Assembly (NCBI GenBank): GCA_963693085.1
Contig: OY856411.1
Coordinates: 63,596,001-63,660,000 of the forward strand
Source: Alisma plantago-aquatica
Taxonomy: Eukaryota; Streptophyta; Magnoliopsida; Alismatales; Alismataceae
DNA length: 64,000 nucleotides
Direction: 5' to 3'
The position numbers and the translations under genes were made by a program. Under the pieces are notes generated by a model, which was given only the letters and a program-made list of their open reading frames with translations, did no database searches and was not told where the DNA came from. This document shows positions 32,328 to 43,779 of the stretch, in pieces; positions within the stretch are counted from its first letter, which is position 1; every line of letters starts with the position of its first letter.

Positions 32328-32362
32328 TTATAAAAGGGAGGGATGGTTGTGATATGACGTCA
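32328..32362 (+). promoter_or_regulatory. TATA box and TGACGTCA site of a putative internal promoter, element B
   Basis: TTATAAAAGGG (32328-32338) sits 26 bp after the last palindrome. A perfect TGACGTCA, a classic bZIP site, is at 32355-32362. The arrangement is the same as in elements A and S. Confidence 0.6.
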
Positions 32363-32530
32363 CAACTTCAGAGCCTTTGCCCTCTACTTGTGCCGTGCAT
32401 ATTTTTGTGCTATCGGAGCCCGGCTATGAGCATCCAAGGAGCACGATCTTCCCCGAGCCTTCACCGAGCGAAGATTGTTTTCTCCAACCTTCAACAAGCT
32501 CCTTCTTCTATTCCTTCTTTCTCGACGACG

Positions 32531-34114
32531 ATGGTGCGTATAGCCGGTGCATCTTCTTCACAGGTGGATCCTATGGAGATCCCCGAGTTCATTCCTCCAC
32601 CTACTACATCTATTCCTCATCCAAGGATTGTCCATCCTTCCGAGGTCTGGAAGGTCTATGAGGAACTGGTGAAGAGAAAGATTGAGCCCACACACTATAT
32701 TGATCGAACAATGGTCTGTGATCTGGGGTTCGAGGCCAACCTCGCCTACGTCTTGAAGGGGCAGGTGAGACACACATCTAGGAGGCCCGAAGAGCTACAG
32801 TACCACGCCGATGGCCAACCTTTCTTCGGCGAGTGGCCAACGTACAAGGAACTCATGGCGAAGTTCATGGCATCATTGGACATCAATGTGGTGCCCAATG
32901 ACATGATCGCCACCGACAGAGAATGAAGAAAAGGGTGGGTGTCATTCAGACTCTACAACAACAACTACACCCTCACTCTCGCCCAGTTCAATTCAATTTA
33001 TAACTAGTTTCATAATGACTACCAGCACCGAAGGCCAGACAACAGGACGGACTACGATGATATCTTCACCCAGCTCGTGACTGCGCCTCCGGGAAAATCC
33101 GTCAGCTACCAGAACGCTGCAGTGGTGGATTTCGAGCATCCGTTTGTGCGGATTCTTCACCACATGCTCTGCACCACACTGTTTGCTCGCGGTGACCTGT
33201 CTCTTAGCAAGTTCCAAGAGACAGATTTGTTTTTCCTGCACAAATTGCTGAAGCGCAAGGACTGCAATTGGGGTGCGTTCTTCTTGACGCACGTGTTGGC
33301 TATAAAGAGGAGTACGCGGAAGGCTCCAATCCAGTTTGGAGGGTTCATCACACCGCTGGACCACTATCTTGGGTTAAATTTCTCCCAGCTTACTCCCCTT
33401 TCCAACAGGAGCAAGGTCAACCTCCAACATCTGCACCGCTCCAACCTCATCCTGCTTCATGATGGCTTGGCATATACACATTGCCATGTTAATCATGCAT
33501 ATCAAGAGTGTTCGCTTCCAGACCCCATCTTCAACATCGAGGGCGCTCAACATTTTAGGTGGCCCGTCATAGCTATTGAGGACTCAGATGAAGATGGCGG
33601 AAATGACGACAATGATAATGACGACGATGAGCATGAAGAGGAAGAGGAGGCTTTCACTCCTCTTCGAGCACACATAGCACCCTGGAAGCGTCCCCGCATG
33701 GATCCGGGTGCATCATCTTCTTCGCACCCTCCGCCACCACAGCCCTCTCAGCAAGGAGAGGATGTTTATTCAATGCAGGGGATGTATACAATGCTGCAAG
33801 ATATTCGTCAGACGCAGTAGCAGCATACAACTTCATATGCCGGTATTCAGGATACAACGAACCGGCTGTTAGACAACCAGAAGGCCATTTTTGAGAATGA
33901 GCGCCTCCTCCTCGACAACCAGTAGTACATCCAGGATCGGTTACATAGGATGGAGATGCAGCAGTAGCCCTTCTACGATCATTACTGGAGCCAGAATTAT
34001 TTTGGGGGGTATCCACAACCTCCACTAATGCCCCAGTATGATCCGAGCTTCCAGGGGCAACACCCATCTTGGGACCCCACGGCTCCGCAGTACCCGCCTC
34101 CTCTTGAAGAATGA
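32531..34114 (+). pseudogene. Element B accessory protein, ATHILA ORF-1-like, interrupted
   Basis: I chose ATG 32531 (MVRIAGASSSQVDPMEIPEF). An upstream open stretch from 32258 crosses the palindromes and is unlikely coding. The frame runs 527 codons to TGA 34112 with stops at 32924 (TGA), 33005, 33818 and two more TAGs near 33922 and 33965. Conserved parts: IEPTHYIDRTMVCDLGFEAN, WPTYKELMAKFMASLDI, VSFRLYNNNYTLTLAQFNSI, DFEHPFVRILHHMLCTTLFA and NWGAFFLTHVLA. These match my memory of ATHILA ORF-1 proteins. An acidic run (DEDGGNDDNDNDDDEHEEEE) follows, then a Gln/Tyr/Pro-rich tail (YFGGYPQPPLMPQYDP). Position after integrase corresponds to the env-like gene of Athila, but I see no signal peptide or transmembrane segment. 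Confidence 0.75.
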
Positions 34115-35705
34115 TCGGTATCACTGTTCCACCTTTTAAGGTTGTTTTTGACTATGAGGCCATAGTCGAATTCAAGCTTAGGGGGGGAGTTGGAACAACT
34201 CTATCCTTTAGTTTTCTTAGTTTTTAGTTTTAGTTTTTATTGTTTTGTCTTTTGTCATTTATTTCTTATAGTTCTTAATTTGTTTGTAGGATCCACACTC
34301 TATCTAGCGTAATTGTGGATGTCTTAAGTCATGTGTCATCTCGTTGCTTGTACATGGGAATCAGGGCAAAATTAAATTTTTTTAGTGTTTTTGCAAGCTT
34401 GTGTTGGTAAACTTTGAGCACATAACTTAAGGAAATTATTGGGTTTGTCAACTCTAAAATAGGAAATCATAACTGTCCATTCCTATGATTCATGAAAAGT
34501 GGACGGAACTGGTTGTTTGAGCTTAAACTGACCAAATGATAATGAGAATTTAATTTGAAATAAGAGAGAGAAACCTCTTGATTACTATACAGGTCAGTAA
34601 GGAGGGACACATAATAATTTCCAAAGGTTCATGCAATTAGTCTTGTGATCTATCCACCCCATTGTTTTCATACTCCACCTTAAGAGCTGGAAATACATTA
34701 CGGTTTTAATCTCTTTGAGTGCATCCCATGTAGGTAGGTTTTGCATTGTAATTACTTTCACATATTTTGCATGAAAAAAATAGACTAGTTTTACATGCAC
34801 ATTATCTTTAGGTGCGTGTCATTTAGTTGCATACATATCATTTTGTAGCTGCATTCACATTTTTTGTGCATATAGTACATCATGTGTCTTATGTCTTCTG
34901 AAGCATAAAAGGTGATGAACTTGTTCCATACCTTCTGAATGTTTCAAATGTATAAGTTATGCAGCAATAAGTGAGCCTGACAAATGATTCATTGTCATCT
35001 ATGAAAATAAGGGCTTTGAAAAAAAAACGAAAAAAATCTGAAAAAGAAAAAGAGGAAAAAAAGAGTACCGAGAAGTAAGTAAGAATGAGAGGGAGAAAGG
35101 AACATGTTCTCACTGCCTTGTAAGAAGAATAAGTACATGATGTAGTTCTCTTAGATATTCCATCTCACATTGAGACGGAATAATAGTGCATGCATCATTC
35201 CACCCAAATGTAGGCATTAGGGCATTTTCACTTGGATATGCAACATTTAGGTCATTATTGTTTTGTGCATGTTAAAATTGTATAATGCTTCCATTTCTTC
35301 CACTAGTCACCTATTCCATCCACCCGTTGCTCGAATTGGTAGGCCACCGTGATTTTCTCCTCATTCGTTAATACCAGGAGAGCTGCTTCCATGTAGATGG
35401 TAGTTAGGGTGAGCAACGTAGAATAGGAGATCACAAGATGCACCGAGTCTGGACTGGAGGATTTTATTATGTTAACTGCCTTATATGATAGTGTTCATCA
35501 ATTTTGAGGTAGATATCTTTTATAGATGATTATTGTCACCTTTAGGGTAATTATCATTCCGTGGTTAGTGAGGGCCGAAATGTGAATGTCTGGTGGGATC
35601 ATAGGGTAATGTTTGTTGTGATAATATGTTCTTTAGTTGACCCTCGCAATTCTATTCTAAAGTTTTGTTGTTTGAGGATGAGCAATGTTCAAGCTTAGGG
35701 GAGTT
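34115..35705 (+). other. 3' noncoding region of element B with two polypurine tracts
   Basis: About 1.6 kb without genes. TTCAAGCTTAGGGGGGGAGT (34171-34190) follows the accessory gene by about 60 bp. Nearly the same sequence, TTCAAGCTTAGGGGAGTTT, stands right before the 3' LTR (35688-35706) as the working PPT. The middle is AT-rich with no visible structure. Confidence 0.75.
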
Positions 35706-37318
35706 TGATGCGATGATTTTGAGTCACATTTATAGACTTGTTTTACTCGCGTTCTATGCGTATATTGGTCATTTTGGTGGTTAATATCACATAATTCAAT
35801 TACTTTAGTCTATGATCCTTCTCAGTGTCAAATCTCTCTTATTTTATTGTTTTGAGAATAAAAGATTACAATAATATGTTTTATCTCGGCTTATGTGGTT
35901 TTGTTTTGAAATTTCAGGAAAAATACATATCTGCAGTTGTCGATACCATCGACTCAAGTCGATACTATCGACACAGCCACAGGCATCCAGCCGCAAGGAG
36001 TATCACAGAGTCGATACCATCAACAGGGAAGTCGATGGTAGCGACGTACCATCAGGTTTTTGGTGAGTAGACAGTCGATACTATCGACCACAAAGTCGAT
36101 ACTATCGACACGTAGAGTTTCAGCGACGGAAAAGGGATACAACCAACTCCTAACAGAGTCGATACCATCGACCCGCGTCGATGGTATCGAGTTAGCATCA
36201 GGCGCAACGAAGAAAAGAAAAGAAGGCTTGCCGATATTTCACAGAGTCGATACCATCGACCCGCGTCGATGGTATCGACATCGTCAGATCAGAGTTTGTT
36301 TCAGATCGACCCAAATCCGACGGCTGTGATATTTTTGCAACCAAACTCGGTGATTATACCTAATGACGGCGGCCAAGAGCATGGTATCACGTCATTAGCC
36401 ACTGCATACGTCCCGAGAAGGTGTGGAGAGAAGAAGGGAGCCCAGAAGCACGCCCCGATCATTCCAGAAGCCGAAGAAGACGTTTGCCACCGCCGAAAGG
36501 CTGTAGATCGCACATTCTACACCGAGAAGCGCTTGGATCTTCTCCGTTTAGGGGTTTCATTACTTATTCATGTTTCTCTCCATGTTTCCCCTTTTTTCAA
36601 CCATGTTTTGCTCTAAGATGAACATGTGGGACTAATCCCCTTTATCTTTAGGACCCGGAGTAGCCCGGGGAAGCATTGTATGACATTTTTATCATAGTAA
36701 TTCATAATTTATCTCTTAAATCCGTGGTATGATTTCATTTTCTCAATTATATTGTTATGCTTGATCACCATAATGATAATCTAATGCCTTTAATTACTTT
36801 GAAAGAAGAATTAACGGTTGAAAAGAGACAAAATTCACATTAATTAACAAATCTCTTGAATAAGGTGATGTAAGGTTAATGGTGGAAACCCAGAGGTCAA
36901 TTCTAATGCACCTAGTTTAGGGTATAGGTTACTACGATGGTGGAACCGTCCTAGACATAGATAGTGAATTGTACCATGACAGTGGACAATTCTGACTACA
37001 GGCCACTACCCAGATTGAGAGATGAACCTGAGTAACTATATAGAAATTCATACAATGAAAACCCACGGTGAAACCGAAATCCTAAAGATCTCCATCTAAA
37101 TTGATTAAACTAAACATTTAATCAATTTCTTTGTTTTATTTTATTTTCTTTTACTTTTTAAACAACTCTCATAACCTTTTTATTGGTCTAGCTGATTGCG
37201 AGTAGTTAGTAGTAGTCTACTGATAATTTAGTGTCCCTGAGTTTGACTTGGGCCTCACAAAGGCCTATACTACATTGATACGTATACTTGCATTTGCACG
37301 CACGGTAAAATTGTGTCA
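35706..37318 (+). repeat. Element B 3' LTR
   Basis: 1613 bp, TG...CA ends intact, flanked by the PPT on the left and TSD GTATA on the right. Its palindromes are better preserved than those of the 5' LTR. Confidence 0.93.
35939..36279 (+). repeat. Palindrome cluster in U3 of element B 3' LTR
   Basis: Same array as the 5' LTR with more perfect copies, for example GTCGATACCATCGAC followed by GTCGATGGTATCGAC at 36246-36279. It starts about 230 bp into the LTR. Confidence 0.9.
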
Positions 37319-37323
37319 GTATA

Positions 37324-37539
37324 TTAGAAGACAAGGATGCACAGAGATTGTATATAGGGTATTGGACTTAAAGATAGATAGGAATGGCCAGGTTGCCCTC
37401 TGTAATAGGTCTTGAATGTGATTACAATGGTTAGATATATACATTCTTACTTTATTATACCACCTTTTATGGTGAGGAACAATTGTAAAAGAATCATTAT
37501 GTCACTTTGTAATAGTTTTGTTTCCAATGCTTCATCATT
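37324..37539. other. Unassigned sequence right of element B
   Basis: Continuation of the sequence that lies left of 25423, since element B inserted at GTATA. No gene seen. Confidence 0.4.
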
Positions 37540-38006
37540 ATCTGGTTCTTTTATTGGACCATTTTTAGTGGATCCCTTATCGGGTCCCACTCTTTACAGT
37601 GGCCAAGGTGGTGAACCACATTCTCCCTCATGTGCATGGATGAAGTAGAGATTGAGACACATGCTCGGAGGCTTGGAGAACACGTTCCACAAGATGACAA
37701 CAAGTTGTTGCAAAGTAGACAACCATGCATCTTCTTGATGGATAATTCAGTTATAGTGTTGATACATCCACTTTCTTGGTGGTTGATCTGGATATAGATA
37801 TGAAGGATCACATTCTTCACAGACAAAAGATGCATGTATTTGTTTGACAGCTAGTGTGTGTAAAGGTATGAGTTTTATCCCTGCTTATGTCTTTTGTTCA
37901 TTGACATTTTATACCTGCATGGATCCAACAAATGGGGTATAAAGTGATTATTTTTATTGTTATTCTACGGCACCCCTTTCCCAAAAACCCTACAATGGTA
38001 TCAGAG
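37540..38006 (+). repeat. Copia-type LTR end (family X, copy 2) with PBS
   Basis: Shares GGTGAACCACATTCTCCCTC, AGTAGACAACCATGCA, ATATGAAGG and TATGTCTTTTGTTCA with 52540-52850. The stretch ends CCCTACA at 37994, followed by A and TGGTATCAGAGATGATC (37996 on), an initiator tRNA-Met-type PBS. So family X is a Ty1/copia LTR, and an interior on the + strand would begin here. Old and diverged. Confidence 0.6.
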
Positions 38007-38750
38007 ATGATCTCCTATGATTTTAATGTTGTTTTGGGTTTTGAACTGTAAACAATTTGTTGGACGAATTATGTGTAAAATGTGTATCCACAATAATCGC
38101 CTAATATCATATATGATATGATATGATATGTATATATATATTACATATATCTATAAATTAGTTCAATTTGGTGGATGTTGATATGGAAAAAAGATTATCA
38201 TGGTGTGATCAGAATTGTATAATATCAATGTTTTGATTTTGATCAAACATCATGCAACATGTATATGGATTCCATGCCACACCTCTCTCTATTTATTCTC
38301 CATGTAAACTCTATTTATGCAATGATGTGAAGGCATCACTGATGGACCATGGCTGAGGGGAGGAGACTATCAGAAGCCCACACTAAAGAGGATGGTCCTT
38401 AGAGGTTTCATGATCAAGACAAAAAGTTTAATCATCAACAATACAAGACTTGCCCTAAATAGGGACTTCTGATAGGCTGACCAACTTGTCTGATCAGACA
38501 ATTAGAAACATTGAAAAGGGTTTGTTCCAAAGCTCAAGAATTTTGATAGACAAACCATATTTCCTGATCAAGCAACCAAAAACCCTGAAAAGGACATATT
38601 TTTAATTACATTACATGTATATCTTGGCTTTTTTATAACTTATTGGCTCAAGTTGTTGTACTAGTTATCATATACTATTTTATCACATCCTATAATTGTT
38701 ATAATAATGAAAAATATGATAATTTATATGTAACAGTGATTGGTCATATA

Positions 38751-38802
<52 letters not shown>

Positions 38803-39956
38803 AATATAATATCAATGTTGAAGATGCCTTCCAAGTGTAATACACATATAAAACTTGTTTGACTAAACGTAGGTACGTTCAACATGGTGCACCATCTACC
38901 TCGGGGAACTATGATAATAATTGTTATATCTAGCACTGCCAAGCAAGGTGCAATCTTATCATATTGGCTTTAGGTTGGACCTGACTAGGTGACTTTAATG
39001 GATTAAGCACTTAGAGGCACAAAGATGGCATATAAATCATATGATGAATTATTCACATAGAATTGTGCAACTATCTATTCAAGAATTACATAACATGTAA
39101 TTGGTAGTTGTTACCTACCTTAATAATTAAGTTTTGAGTGGAAATGCATTTTAGATCTTGACTCAGTAGAAGATTGCTCACTACAATCTTCCAAATTGCT
39201 AGTGAGGACTATTAGTTTAAATAAAATAGTAGGAGTGTAATTAATTAAATTCCAAATTAATTCTATAAAATTAGATTTTTCCAATCAAAATTAATTTTCA
39301 AAAAAATTTAGTGGCTCATGCAAAATATCTTCTTTGTAGATCGTGGAAAACACTAGCAACAATCTGTTTTCAATGTGATAATTCTTTGAGAAAGAGAAAC
39401 TTAATGGAAATAATTTTAACGACCCACTTAGGAATCGCTAAGAATAAATCTCACATATGAGCATAAGCTCTATATCCTAGTTAGTTCAGTACCTAATTAA
39501 CCAACTCTAAATGCACCTAAGGCAGAAAGGGAGGATCACATGGAGCATTTCATTGATGTTATGGACATCAAGTGCCTCATGATTTGCTCCATTAATCATG
39601 AGATACAACATCAACATGAAAACACATATGTTATTGAGATGATAACATATCTCAGAAACATATACCAAGAACAAAGCAAAGCGAGAGAGCTATGATGTCT
39701 CCAAGGTTGTTTAAGTGCAAAATGATAGGAGGTGATCTTGTTGGACCCCATGTACTCAAGTTAATAGGGTATGCGTGAAGTCTAGCAAGACCAACATTTC
39801 CTTTGGGTCAAGAGTTGGCCATAGATGCAATCTTACAATCATAGCTAGATTTATAAAAGCATTTTTTCATGAACTACAACATGAACAATTTCTATAAGCC
39901 ATTGATAGATCTACTTGGCATTTTAGAGCAATTGTGGGGCAAATGAAAGACAAGCC
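38007..39956 (+). other. Probable decayed copia interior, no readable ORF
   Basis: Follows the PBS. I find no intact frame. A (TA)n tract lies at 38747-38800. GATCAGACAATTAG and similar words (38460-38590) recall the LTR fragment at 20840-20960. Confidence 0.35.
38747..38800. repeat. (TA)n microsatellite
   Basis: About 54 bp of TA with one TG interruption. Confidence 0.95.
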
Positions 39957-40672
39957 TAGATCCATGTTGATGGTCAGAAAAGTAAAAGGAAAGTCCAACG
40001 ACATAGGCAAATCTAATGAAGCTTATATAGCTATCAAAAATCTTCTACACTTAAAGCAAAAGGAGTAGTGGGTAAGGGAGGCAATTGTCACTGTGATGAC
40101 CCCAATTTCCAAATACTTTCCTTAGTGACATTCACAGATATGCGTGCACTCATATTTATAAATGTCAGAAGGGAAAATACAAGAGATTAAGGTAGCCAAA
40201 TAAATTAGAGAAACAAGCCAAGATCATTGTTCACAACACCATTGATTAGCCACACAAACATCCATTCATTGAAGATAATAAAGTCATTACATCATTGATT
40301 ACAACACCATTGATTAGATCCATGTTGATGGTCAGAAAATTAAAAGGAAAGTCCAACGACATAGGCAAATCTAATGAAGCTTATATAGCTATCAAAAATC
40401 TTCTACACTTAAAGCAAAAGGAGTAGTGGGTAAGGGAGGCAATTGTCACTGTGATGACCCCAATTTCCAAATACTTTCCTTAGTGACATTCACAGATATG
40501 CGTGCACTCATATTTATAAATGTCAGAAGGGAAAATACAAGAGATTAAGGTAGCCAAATAAATTAGAGAAACAAGCCAAGATCATTGTTCACAACACCAT
40601 TGATTAGCCACACAAACATCCATTCATTGAAGATAATAAAGTCATTACATCAATTTTTTTGAGATAGAAGAG
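39957..40672. repeat. 358-bp tandem duplication spanning the left junction of element C
   Basis: Unit 1 starts at 39957 and unit 2 at 40315, with the same TAGATCCATGTTGATGG start. Each contains host flank, GTCAC and the first about 200 bp of the element C LTR (TGTGATGACCCC at 40092 and 40450). Near-perfect identity; only a few differences were seen (for example AAAAGTAAAAGG versus AAAATTAAAAGG). The join between units carries about 20 extra bases that copy LTR sequence (ACAACACCATTGATTAG). Confidence 0.9.
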
Positions 40673-43389
40673 ATGAAAAGTTCTATAGAAGAAAAAAAAA
40701 TACATAAGATTTAGAATATCCTATACATCATCTAATAGCATAAGCAACTATCTAACTGAAAGGAGATAAGAAATAAAAATCTATCTATTTTATCCTCCAT
40801 GCCCATTTATTGATAGCTTCAGGTACTTTGAGATGCATTATTTGTTCCTTGTACCTAGAAAATATGAGAAACAAAATCATCAACAAAAGTTGGTACATGG
40901 TAAATGATATAATAGTATGGTTACATGTGTGAAAATACTTGAAGAAAGAAGAAAGAAAAGAAAACCATTTCTTAAGGTGAAAAATCAGGTAAACACCTCT
41001 TTTATACATTTCATTTGATGCAGTTGTACTACAATTTAAAAGCACTTCTCATACATCTAGTATGGGCACAATTAATTTATCATACATCTAACATGGGAAA
41101 TTCATCATACATCCATGTTAGGCAACATACATCCCTACTGGGCCATGTACACTAGTAGCTACAACTCATCACAATGTCCATTTATGTTTCATTAAGTTTT
41201 GGCAAAGCATATAGTATAGTAGTTCAACCAATAAAGTATAAGCAAGTAGTTTCACACAAGATACACCTTATCATAAGCAACTAAAGAAAGCTAGTCTTAT
41301 ACTTACTAAGACTACGTACCTATTTTGATTAGATCTAGATTCCAAAAGTCTAGAAGAACAATAATAAGATCACCTTAAAAGGAAATCAAGGGTATATTTG
41401 TTACTATTGGTCCATATGACCCATGACTAAGGTTTGTTCTTTAGATATGAGTACTTTTATCTTATAATGATTAGATCATGGATTATTCATGATTTTCATC
41501 TTATTTTCGGAGTCACAAGATCAGATGTTAAACTAAGGTATGATACCTTTTATCATCCAAAAGGAAGAGTCCACAATTAGGGTTTCTATTATGATTTAAA
41601 TCATCAAAGTTTCCTTTCTGTGGTCCACATAGTACAAAGGGTTAGAGATGGATCTTAGAGTTTCTAGGTCAATCATGACCATGTTGGTCCATTAAATATT
41701 TATGTTTTGACATTTAGATGCATGAGGTATACATATGTAGAAAGAGAAAATTAGAATTTAGGTTGTTTCATAATTATTGAGTCAAATATTTCTATTGGAT
41801 TAGGGTTTCAAGTAACATGGTGATCATGAATTCAATTAGGGTTTAAGATTTCCACAAGTCAGATCTTAATCATGGATGACTATTATTACACAAAAGATAA
41901 TGATAAAAAGATCATTAGGGCTTTAGACTATTACTTTTGAATGAGGACTCAGATCTAGGTCCTTCTTATATTTTATTTGGATAGATCACATTTTTCTGAT
42001 GAAAATGATATATATGTTTGACATATTCTGATATTCTTAGCATTTTATAGGATTTTTCAAAAATTAATCCATTTCTTGGGTAAAAGAAAAATAAAAGGAG
42101 AGGGTTTTACCTTGATCAACGGTCGGATCCAACTGGATCGACAACTCTCGTTGATCCCAAGCTTTACGTGAGGTGGATCAGGTGGCTGACTTGGTGCTTG
42201 AGGATTGTTCCACCTCGGTCCATGCTAGCACCCTTTGCCTCCTCTCTTCTATGTTCATGGTTTGGAGGAGCTGGTAACCTGGAGCTACTATGATGATAGC
42301 TAAGTCCGCAATAGATCCGCCTTGGTGGCAGGAAAGAGGCCTATAACATTTGTGGTGATGATCTGAGCCTAACAGGGACCTTCCAACGTTGCAGCTCCCC
42401 TTGGATCTCAGAGATGACGTGGGGGAAGGCAAGGTCACCAGAGAGAGAGGGTTAGGGGAGAGCAGGATGTTTTTAGGAGGCCCGATTGGCCGCAAAGAAC
42501 CCCTGGGTTGAGGTGGACTTGATGGATATGAGTAATTAGTAAGGTGAGTTCTGTGGAGGTGCCACTGAGGCAGCGAAACGACGGAGAGGAGGTGGAAATG
42601 GTGGCGGTGCTCGGAGGTTAGGTGCCTTGAATTGGGTTCCGTGGGAGTCTAAGGGAGGTCGGGTGGAGTTGTTGGAGGCCTTATATAGGCATTTGAGGGT
42701 GAGGGCAATGAAGCCCTAATATCTGCCACCACTGCCAAGAGAAGGCCGAAGAATCGGGAGTTCATTCTCCTAGTTCACATGGCAAGGAGGGTTCAGATAG
42801 GAATGGTTGAGTTTGGTTTGGAGAGGAGAGGAAGATTATCCCGTTGATTTTGTGAGGACGTTGATAGGATAGGTGTGGGGAAAAATGGATTCGGTCATCG
42901 TTTTGTTGGGGCCGAAGCCCGGGTCCTGCGGGAGGTTAGGGGCAACCTCCAAGTCATTCGATCTCCCCTGGATGGATGGGATCATAGGCCAAAAAAAAGG
43001 TCCACAACCAAGGGTGTGACATCAATATGTGTCACATATATGATCGAAAACTTAGGTTAAAGGCTCAAATGAATGAAAAAAATGTACATAATTTCAATTG
43101 GTCATATCTTCTGATTGGTTGACCCAATTGTAATGAAATTTTAGGAGTAGCTTTATAATGTCACCATGTATCCATGGTATAAATTTGGAGTTCAAATTCA
43201 AAAGTTTGACATGGTTATTAACTAAATATGTTTATACCTATAGTTCTTCTTTATGTGACACTTAGGGTTTTGTATTATGTGTAATTGATAGGACATTTAA
43301 TCAATTTAGTGAGAGGGAGATGGTTGAGGGAATAATTGGAATAATAAAAATTATAGGAGAGAGAAAAATACAAAAATCACTCTATCACA
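40450..43389 (-). repeat. Element C 3' LTR
   Basis: Starts TGTGATAGAG on the minus strand at 43389 and ends GGGGTCATCACA at 40450. TATA box (minus) CCTATATAAGGCC at about 42679-42691. The 105-codon open frame at 42178-42495 recurs in the other LTR with changes and is probably chance. Unlike elements A, S, B and D, no array of short palindromes is seen upstream of the TATA box. Confidence 0.93.
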
Positions 43390-43402
43390 TTCTCCCCTCC
43401 TT
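43390..43402 (-). other. Polypurine tract of element C
   Basis: Minus strand AAGGAGGGGAGAA directly before the LTR start TGTGATAGAG. A single tract; no extra copies are seen in this element. Confidence 0.8.
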
Positions 43403-43424
43403 ATAAAAATTTTGTCCCCAAAAC

Positions 43425-43760
43425 TCAAGCAGTCTGAAAAAGATGTGGATTTTTCTTCTCGACTTTGGTCTTTAGCTCCCAGGTGGCATTGGTCTCATCA
43501 TGGTGGCTCCAAAGAACTTTCACCATTTCTTTCCAATGATTATTGTGAAGCTCCTTAGACTTAAAGTCGAGAATTCTGACTGGGGACTCAGCATATGACA
43601 GATCATCTTTCAACTCGAGAGGCTCATGATTCAGAATGTGACTGGGGTCTTTGACATAAGGCTTCAGATTAGACATAAGGCATGTCACTATACTGAGGTG
43701 GAAAAGCAAGGTGATAGGCACATTCACCAACCCTTTCAAGGATCTCAAATGGTCCAACAT
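43425..43760 (-). pseudogene. Element C integrase C-terminus with chromodomain
   Basis: The end of the ORF reads SPVRILDFKSKELHNNHWKE, MVKVLWSHHDETNATWELKT, KVEKKNPHLFQTA. This is the chromodomain type found at the end of Tekay/Del integrases (P.RILD, VKVLW..H....ATWE). Such domains are thought to guide insertion to marked chromatin. The preceding 40 residues are partly out of frame. The stop lies 35 bp before the 3' LTR. Confidence 0.85.
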
Positions 43761-43779
43761 AATGAGGACTAAGCTTTCC

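Larger units (their letters stand above)
25424..37318 (+). mobile_element. Element B: full-length Athila-like Ty3/gypsy retrotransposon
   Basis: LTRs at 25424-27040 and 35706-37318 share TGATGCGATGATTTTGAG at their starts. TSD GTATA lies at 25419-25423 and 37319-37323. Order: LTR, PBS, gag, protease, RT, RNase H, integrase (truncated), palindromes plus TATA, accessory gene, spacer, PPT, LTR. LTRs differ at many sites by eye (roughly mid-90s percent identity), so it is older than element S. All genes carry stops but almost no frameshifts; the damage is mainly point mutation. Confidence 0.95.

Noticed and set aside
32258..32530. Upstream extension of the element B accessory ORF
   Set aside because: Open in frame, but it crosses the palindromes and TATA box; the N-terminus there has no similarity to the family. 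ATG 32531 is preferred.
33654..34124. 156-codon minus-strand ORF
   Set aside because: Shadow of the element B accessory gene tail on the other strand.
40092..40314. A second LTR start for element C
   Set aside because: Part of the 358-bp tandem duplication. The target duplication GTCAC pairs correctly with 40450-51791.
42178..42495. 105-codon minus-strand ORF, with a 116-codon partner at 50576-50926
   Set aside because: Lies in both element C LTRs with many differences including length. GC-rich leader sequence, no domain; conservation is explained by LTR duplication.
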